A program made the position numbers and the translations under genes. From the NCBI GenBank assembly GCA_900755985.1, contig CAAEIL010000177.1, forward strand, positions 1 to 30,659: a stretch of DNA of 30,659 nt. Direction: 5' to 3'. Below, piece after piece: positions 25,773-30,659 of this stretch (the stretch's first letter is position 1; each line of letters starts with the position of its first letter). The notes under the pieces are model-generated. The model did not search any database. It had not been told where the DNA came from and worked only from the letters and a program-made list of their open reading frames with translations. The DNA comes from Bacteroidales bacterium. Lineage in GTDB: Bacteria > Bacteroidota > Bacteroidia > Bacteroidales > Muribaculaceae.

Positions 25773-25828
25773 ACATGCAACGAAACAAATAGAAACAAAA
25801 TAAACAACCCTCTAAAAAACAAACGACT

Positions 25829-26068
25829 ATGTTAGGAATTTTAGCAGCAGAAGGTCTTGTAGGCCTCGGCGCCAGCCTCGGCGCAGCAGTTGCCGCCATC
25901 GGCGCAGGTATTGGTATCGGTAAAATCGGTGCAGCCGCAATGGAAGCCATCGCCCGCCAGCCGCAGGCCGCAGGCGACATCCGCTCGAACATGATTGTCA
26001 TCGCCGCCCTCGTCGAAGGCGTCGCTCTGTTCGCCGTCATTGTCTGCGTACTCGCCCTGTTCGTCTGA
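25829..26068 (+). CDS. atpE: Fo ATP synthase subunit c
   Basis: A 79-residue two-helix hairpin that forms the rotating ring. The polar loop ARQPQA joins helix 1 (with GAGIGIG) and helix 2, which carries the ion-binding carboxylate Glu63 in AALVEGVALF. By alignment to the sodium-type c subunit of Ilyobacter, the glutamine ligand is replaced by Ile and the Ser after the Glu by Gly, so the ring should bind protons. The 262 bases between this gene and atpF contain a strong hairpin that could set the high expression this subunit needs. Confidence 0.96.
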   Translation: MLGILAAEGLVGLGASLGAAVAAIGAGIGIGKIGAAAMEAIARQPQAAGDIRSNMIVIAALVEGVALFAVIVCVLALFV

Positions 26069-26087
26069 TAAACGGCATCAAATTGCT

Positions 26088-26150
26088 GCTGAGCTAATAG
26101 ACATACCGTCGTCCAGCGGTCTTTTGGCCGCGGACGGCGGCAAACTCAGC
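26088..26150 (+). other. Strong RNA hairpin between atpE and atpF
   Basis: CCGTCGTCC (26106-26114) pairs with GGACGGCGG (26132-26140), nine pairs including one G-U. Inside, GCGG (26116-26119) pairs with CCGC (26128-26131) around TCTTTTGG, with a single bulged A. An outer arm GCTGAG (26088-26093) pairs with CTCAGC (26145-26150). No T-run follows, so it is unlikely to be an intrinsic terminator. A 3' stabiliser or processing element of the atpE message is plausible. Confidence 0.65.
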
Positions 26151-26330
26151 CACCAAAATCAAACTTCGTAATCAAACAAATCAGGCCGCGCAAGTCGCCA
26201 AGGCACCCCCACGCATATCAAGTCCAAAGAAAGACGTCTGACCAAGGCAAAAGCCTAAGAAACAAAACGGGCTAAAATAAAGCGTCACCCTAAATAACTC
26301 GACAAGCGCAGCCACTAAAAGTTTTCATCA

Positions 26331-26828
26331 ATGGATTTATTCACTCCGGATACCGGTCTTGTTGTTTGGATGTTTGTCGGATTTGCAATCCTATTCTTCA
26401 TCCTATGGAAATTTGCATGGCCCGTAATCCTCAAGACCGTCGACAAACGCGCCGACCTCATCGACAAAGGCGTCGAATATGCCCAGAACGCCAAAAAACA
26501 GATGGATCAGGCTCAGCTCGAAGCCGACAAATACCTTGCCGACGCACGTCGTCAGCAGGCCGACATGCTGCGCGAAGCCGACCGCATGAAAACCCAGATT
26601 ATCGAAGAAGCACGCGGTGCCGCACAGCAGGAAGCTCAGAAAGTCATGGACCAGGCACGCCTGTCAATCGAACAACAGCAGAAACAGGCCGAAGCCCAGT
26701 TCAAAGACAAAGTCGGCGAATTCGCCCTCGAAATTGCTCAGAAAGTCGTCAAAAAACAGATGGCCGACCCCAAGGCCCAGTCTCAGCTCGTCAACACTTA
26801 TCTTGACGAAATCGAAAAGAACAACTAA
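26331..26828 (+). CDS. atpF: Fo ATP synthase subunit b
   Basis: A 165-residue stator subunit. It has one N-terminal transmembrane helix (about 9-29, GLVVWMFVGFAILFFILWKF) and a long, charged, heptad-like helix from about 38 to 160 (KKQMDQAQLEADKYLADARR, QIIEEARGAAQQEAQKVMDQ) that dimerises and holds the F1 head against rotation. The ending (VNTYLDEIEKNN) is typical. Translation starts at the ATG at 26331, 262 bases after atpE, and atpH begins 14 bases after its stop. Only one b-type gene is present, so a homodimer is expected. Confidence 0.95.
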   Translation: MDLFTPDTGLVVWMFVGFAILFFILWKFAWPVILKTVDKRADLIDKGVEYAQNAKKQMDQAQLEADKYLADARRQQADMLREADRMKTQIIEEARGAAQQEAQKVMDQARLSIEQQQKQAEAQFKDKVGEFALEIAQKVVKKQMADPKAQSQLVNTYLDEIEKNN

Positions 26829-26842
26829 CTCCCCGACGACCC

Positions 26843-27391
26843 ATGGACCAAGGACTACTTCCGCGCCGATATGCCAAAGCCTTGTACAAGTTCGCCCTTG
26901 ACAAAGACTACACCAAGCGCGCATACCTGCTGAGCGAGAACCTCGTCAGCGCCTTCAACGCCAATTCTGCATTAGACAGCACACTGGCCAACCCATACAT
27001 CGACAATGCCAAGAAAACAGCATTGCTGATGACTGCCTCGGGCGCAGACAACACTGCCAAAGACGCACCGATGGCCGATTTTTTCAAGCTTCTCGAAAAA
27101 AACCGCCGCGTTGACATAGCACGTCAGATTGCCTTGGCATACACAGCCTTATACCGGCGCGAGAACAACATCTACCGTGTCGAAATAACTTCGGCACAGC
27201 CCCTGGGCGACAGCGAACGCTCCCGTATCACAGCGATGGTCGAACGACACCTCGACGGTGCTACCGCCCAATACGACTGGACAGTCGACCCGTCGCTTAT
27301 AGGCGGATTCACTGTCACTATCGACTCGCAGCGCCTTAACGCCTCCATCAAAAACGAACTTAAACAACTGCGTTTAAACCTCCTAAAGTAA
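26843..27391 (+). CDS. atpH: F1 ATP synthase subunit delta
   Basis: A 182-residue peripheral-stalk subunit that joins the b dimer to the top of F1. It starts with LLPRRYAKALYKFALDK (about 4-20), the family's N-terminal signature, and ends with the conserved C-terminal domain LIGGFTVTIDSQRLNASIKNELKQLRLNLLK (about 152-182). It is helical throughout the N-terminal two thirds. It is packed tightly between atpF (14 bases) and atpA (13 bases), which fits co-translation and complex assembly. Confidence 0.94.
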   Translation: MDQGLLPRRYAKALYKFALDKDYTKRAYLLSENLVSAFNANSALDSTLANPYIDNAKKTALLMTASGADNTAKDAPMADFFKLLEKNRRVDIARQIALAYTALYRRENNIYRVEITSAQPLGDSERSRITAMVERHLDGATAQYDWTVDPSLIGGFTVTIDSQRLNASIKNELKQLRLNLLK

Positions 27392-27404
27392 AAAACATAT
27401 AACG

Positions 27405-28997
27405 ATGATAAATCCCAGCGAGATTTCTGAAGTCCTCAAACAAGAGCTCGAAAACGTCAACTCCAACGTAACATTCGAAGAAGTCGGCAAAGTGCTCAGC
27501 GTCGGCGACGGCGTGGCCCACGTCTACGGCCTCGACAACGTATGCGCCAACGAACTCGTAGCCTTCGAAAACGGCGTCAAAGGCGTCGCCCTAAACCTCG
27601 AGGAAAGCAACGTCGGCGTCATCCTCATGAACAACGTCGACAAAGTCACCGAAGGAATGACCGTAAAACGCACCGGCGAGATTGCTTCGGTTCCCGTTGG
27701 CGAAGGCGTCTTCGGCCGTGTCATCAACGTCCTGGGCGAACCTATCGACGGTCGCGGCCCCATTGCCGGCGAAACAATAAACCTGCCTCTCGAACGCAAA
27801 GCTCCCGGCGTCATCTATCGACAGCCAGTGACACAGCCCCTGCAGACAGGCATCAAAGCCGTCGATGCCATGGTGCCCATTGGCCGCGGGCAGCGCGAGC
27901 TCATCATCGGCGACCGTCAGATTGGCAAAACAGCTATCGCCATCGACACCATCATCAACCAACGCAAAAACTTTGAAGAAGGCAAACCCGTCTACTGCAT
28001 ATATGTCGCCATAGGCCAAAAAGCCTCGTCAGTAGCATCACTGGTCGAAACCCTGCGCAAAAACGGCGCCCTCGAATACACCGTAGTAGTCGCCGCCACC
28101 GCCGCAGATTCCGCTTCAATGCGATACTACGCACCATTTGCAGGTGTCGCTATCGGCGAATACATCCGCGACACAGGCCGCGACGCACTCATCGTCTATG
28201 ACGACCTTTCCAAGCAAGCCGTCGCCTACCGCGAAATCTCGCTAATACTCAAACGCCCCTCGGGACGCGAAGCTTATCCCGGCGACATCTTCTACCTGCA
28301 CTCGCGTCTGCTCGAACGCGCCGCAAAAATCATCGACAATCAGGACGTGGCATCCAAAATGAACGACCTGCCCGAACCGCTGAAAAAACGCATCAAAGGC
28401 GGCGGCTCGCTCACTGCCTTACCCATCATCGAGACACAGGCCGGCGACGTTTCGGCATACATTCCCACAAACGTCATCTCAATCACCGACGGCCAGATAT
28501 TCCTGGAGACAGCACTCTTCAACCGAGGCATCCGTCCCGCTATCAACGTCGGCATCTCGGTATCGCGCGTCGGCGGCAATGCTCAGATTAAATCGATGAA
28601 AAAAGTCGCCGGTACGCTCAAAATCGACCAGGCACAGTTCCGCGAACTCGAATCATTCACCAAATTCGGCGGCGATATCGACCCCGTCACCGCACGAGTT
28701 ATCGATAAAGGACGCAAAAACGAGCGTCTGCTCATCCAGCCCCAGTATCACCCCTGGGACGTCGCCGATCAGGTTGCCGTAATATATTGCGGCGTCAACG
28801 GCCTGCTCGAAAACATTCCTCTTGGTTCGGTCGCCGACTTCGAAAAACAGTTTCTGCAGCTCGTCCACGCCAAACATCCCGAAGTGCTCAGCTCGATAGC
28901 CTCGGGCAAGCTCACCGACGCCGACAAAGCAGCCCTCACCGCTGCCGCCGCCGAAATCTCAGCACGCTTCAACGACAACACCGTCGTACTCAAATAA
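27405..28997 (+). CDS. atpA: F1 ATP synthase subunit alpha
   Basis: A 530-residue nucleotide-binding, non-catalytic subunit of the F1 head. The Walker A motif is GDRQIGKT at residues 169-176; the more common form has Thr where Ile173 stands. Other family segments are the N-terminal barrel (VGKVLSVGDGVAHVYGLDNV), LIVYDDLSKQAVAYR and the arginine-finger region ISVSRVGGNAQIKSMKKVAG. The helical C-terminal domain covers about residues 400-530. Slight length excess over the usual 500-515 comes from internal and C-terminal stretches. atpG follows after 60 bases. Confidence 0.98.
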   Translation: MINPSEISEVLKQELENVNSNVTFEEVGKVLSVGDGVAHVYGLDNVCANELVAFENGVKGVALNLEESNVGVILMNNVDKVTEGMTVKRTGEIASVPVGEGVFGRVINVLGEPIDGRGPIAGETINLPLERKAPGVIYRQPVTQPLQTGIKAVDAMVPIGRGQRELIIGDRQIGKTAIAIDTIINQRKNFEEGKPVYCIYVAIGQKASSVASLVETLRKNGALEYTVVVAATAADSASMRYYAPFAGVAIGEYIRDTGRDALIVYDDLSKQAVAYREISLILKRPSGREAYPGDIFYLHSRLLERAAKIIDNQDVASKMNDLPEPLKKRIKGGGSLTALPIIETQAGDVSAYIPTNVISITDGQIFLETALFNRGIRPAINVGISVSRVGGNAQIKSMKKVAGTLKIDQAQFRELESFTKFGGDIDPVTARVIDKGRKNERLLIQPQYHPWDVADQVAVIYCGVNGLLENIPLGSVADFEKQFLQLVHAKHPEVLSSIASGKLTDADKAALTAAAAEISARFNDNTVVLK

Positions 28998-29057
28998 CGC
29001 ATACTGCGCCCATAAAACAGTCCACAACAACAAAGTACATCAAACCACAGCGAAAAG

Positions 29058-29942
29058 ATGGCAACACTACGCGAACTCAAAGGCCGTATAGGCTCGGTAG
29101 CATCCTCCGAGAAGATTACCGGAGCCATGAAGATGATTTCATCGGCGAAGATGCACAAAGCCGAAGCCTCGCTGCGGCGTCTCGTGCCTTTCCGCAGCCA
29201 GATTGACGACATCATCGCCAACCTGCTCAGCTCGGACGCCGAATTTTCATCGCCGCTGATTACCCCGCGGCCCGTACGCCGAATGGCAATCGTCGTCTGG
29301 GGCAGCGACGACGGACTATGCGGCGCATACAACGTAAATATCTTCAAACAGCTGCAGGCCAAAATTGAAAAGCTGCGTGACGAATTAGGCGACAAAGTCA
29401 GCTTCGACATCATAGCCATCGGACGCAAGATAACCAAAATCGTCGCATCGGCGTCAGGTATCACAGTGGTTCCTGTCGAAGGCATAGACTCCAAGTCGGA
29501 CGGCAAACCTGTCGACGCCTTCGTACAACGCCTTGTCACCGCTTTCCGTGATGGCAACTACGACCGTATCGACACGCTGTACATGCACTTCATATCGATG
29601 GGCCGCCAACGCATCGCCTCCGAACAACTTCTGCCCGTGCTCTACAGCTCGTTTGCCGAGCAGGCCCGTAACCGTCCCTCGGGACGCCCCTACATTTTCG
29701 AACCCGGCCCCAACGCCATATTCAACAGCGTGCTTCCGCTCTTCCTCATGTCCACCATTCAGGAAATATTCACCGAAAACCGCGCCAGCGAACAAGCCGC
29801 ACGCGTAATGGCCATGCAGAGCGCCAACGACAACGCCAAAAAGCTGCTCGAACAGTTGCAGCTCGAATACAACAAACTGCGCCAGCAGTCTATCACCACC
29901 GAACTACTCGACATCGTCGGCGGACAGGCACGTGACGAATGA
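29058..29942 (+). CDS. atpG: F1 ATP synthase subunit gamma
   Basis: A 294-residue central rotor shaft. The N-terminal coiled-coil helix (TLRELKGRIGSVASSEKITGAMKMISSAKMHKAE, residues 3-36) and the C-terminal helix (ENRASEQAARVMAMQSANDNAKKLLEQLQLEYNKLRQQSITTELLDIVGG) are diagnostic. The central alpha/beta domain contains VVWGSDDGLCGAYNVNIFKQ. It is the last ATP synthase gene. Its stop is only 79 bases before the nuoI start, and no promoter box or T-rich terminator lies in that gap. Confidence 0.96.
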   Translation: MATLRELKGRIGSVASSEKITGAMKMISSAKMHKAEASLRRLVPFRSQIDDIIANLLSSDAEFSSPLITPRPVRRMAIVVWGSDDGLCGAYNVNIFKQLQAKIEKLRDELGDKVSFDIIAIGRKITKIVASASGITVVPVEGIDSKSDGKPVDAFVQRLVTAFRDGNYDRIDTLYMHFISMGRQRIASEQLLPVLYSSFAEQARNRPSGRPYIFEPGPNAIFNSVLPLFLMSTIQEIFTENRASEQAARVMAMQSANDNAKKLLEQLQLEYNKLRQQSITTELLDIVGGQARDE

Positions 29943-30021
29943 CACCGCCCCGCCCACCGAAACGCCCAATACAGACAATCCGAAACAAACCACTCAAAAT
30001 CACAATACTCAAGCTCATAAA

Positions 30022-30659
30022 ATGGGAAGTGTAAAAGAATATTTCAACTCGTTAGGCTCAGGCATCGCAAGCCTTGTCAAAGGCATGTCGGTGACCGGCA
30101 AAGAATTCGTCACGCCGAAAATCACCGAGCGCTACCCCGAAGACCGCGAAACCTACAAGTGGCCCGAACGCTTCCGCGCCATACTACGCTTCATATATGA
30201 TGCCGAAGGCAACCATAAATGCATAGCCTGCGGCACATGCGAACGTGTATGCCCCAACGGAACCATCACCATCGAGACAAAGATGGTCGACACCCTCACA
30301 GGCAAGAAACGCAAACTCGACAAATACTTCTACGACCTGGGCTCGTGCACATTCTGCGACCTCTGCGTCACCAACTGCCCTACCCACGCCATCGAGTTCA
30401 GCAACGACTTCGAACAAGCCGTGTTCACCCGCGACAAACTTGTAAAAAAACTTAACTACCTCCCCGAAAAAGAAGAGCCGGCGCCCACTCCGGAGCAAAT
30501 CGAAGCCTACAAGAAAGCCCAGGAAGCCAAGATAGCCGCTGCCAAAGCCGCTGCCGCCGCAAAAGCCAAAGCTGCCGCCGAGGCACAGGCCGCCGGACAG
30601 CCCAAGCCCATGAGCAAAGCCGAAGCCGCCGGCGCCCCCCACACCGAGACAGCGGCCCA
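30022..30659 (+). CDS. nuoI: NADH-quinone oxidoreductase subunit I (partial, C-terminus outside window)
   Basis: An 8-iron ferredoxin-like subunit that carries clusters N6a and N6b on the way to N2. The 212 visible residues contain both motifs: CIACGTCERVCP (Cys67, 70, 73, 77) and CTFCDLCVTNCP (Cys109, 112, 115, 119). A short amphipathic N-terminus (SLVKGMSVTGKEF) anchors it to the membrane arm. After about residue 150 the sequence becomes a low-complexity Ala/Lys/Glu-rich tail (KKAQEAKIAAAKAAAAAKAK) that continues to the window edge, longer than in most NuoI proteins (about 150-180 residues). It is separated from its nuo partners by the whole ATP synthase block. nuoJ-nuoN are expected further right. 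Confidence 0.93.
   Translation, partial: MGSVKEYFNSLGSGIASLVKGMSVTGKEFVTPKITERYPEDRETYKWPERFRAILRFIYDAEGNHKCIACGTCERVCPNGTITIETKMVDTLTGKKRKLDKYFYDLGSCTFCDLCVTNCPTHAIEFSNDFEQAVFTRDKLVKKLNYLPEKEEPAPTPEQIEAYKKAQEAKIAAAKAAAAAKAKAAAEAQAAGQPKPMSKAEAAGAPHTETAA

Noticed and set aside
25829..26068. Possible sodium-binding c-ring
   Set aside because: Aligned to the sodium-type c subunit, the Gln ligand in helix 1 and the Ser/Thr after the helix 2 Glu are both absent (Ile and Gly instead), so proton coupling is the better reading.
26106..26140. Intrinsic terminator inside the atp cluster
   Set aside because: The hairpin is strong, but the following bases (CAAACTCAGC) contain no T-run, and five further genes of the same two complexes follow on the same strand.
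1..30659. CRISPR array, prophage, transposon or integrated element
   Set aside because: I saw no regularly spaced repeats, transposase, integrase or terminal inverted repeats. Base composition and gene content look like core chromosome throughout.

Overview
The window looks like a chromosomal segment of a Bacteroidales bacterium, most plausibly a Muribaculaceae-type gut organism. The evidence is Bacteroidota-style promoters (TAnnTTTG near -7, often with TTTG about 19-20 bases upstream), weak Shine-Dalgarno signals, a fused nuoCD with no nuoEFG between nuoCD and nuoH, a short epsilon subunit (atpC), a Wzi-family capsule protein, a bacterial M49 peptidase and a C-terminal segment like a type IX secretion sorting domain. 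The family-level assignment is inference. I found no tRNA, rRNA, CRISPR array or insertion sequence.

Left part (1-2927, minus strand): an envelope or capsule operon with a promoter at 2896-2927. It encodes a Wzi-like outer-membrane protein, a small lipocalin-like lipoprotein, and a LegB-like nucleotide-sugar 4,6-dehydratase that runs off the left edge. Across a divergent promoter region lies a 1293-residue secreted GHL10-family glycosidase-like protein (3233-7114, plus). It is followed by monofunctional aspartate kinase lysC (7305-8618) and a small DUF5684-type membrane protein (8842-9249). A perfect 16-bp palindromic stem (9297-9343) ends both converging units.

Middle (9365-16376, minus): an apparent operon dxr - rseP - rlmI-like - M49 dipeptidyl peptidase III-like - acyltransferase, with a strong promoter match upstream of dxr. 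It joins isoprenoid precursor synthesis, intramembrane proteolysis, rRNA modification and envelope functions. Upstream lies an ECF sigma factor / putative anti-sigma / Spy-like periplasmic protein triplet (16614-18203, minus).

Right part (18662-30659, plus): nuoA, nuoB, nuoCD and nuoH are followed directly by a complete F-type ATP synthase cluster (atpD, C, B, E, F, H, A, G) and then nuoI, which runs off the right edge. The ATP synthase cluster is therefore nested inside the complex I cluster, with all genes on one strand and no recognisable promoter at either junction. This is the most notable feature of the window. It suggests joint transcription of an ion-pumping quinone reductase that lacks the NADH-oxidising module and the ATP synthase that uses the resulting gradient. 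A strong RNA hairpin lies between atpE and atpF, and another sits at the predicted 5' end of the transcript.
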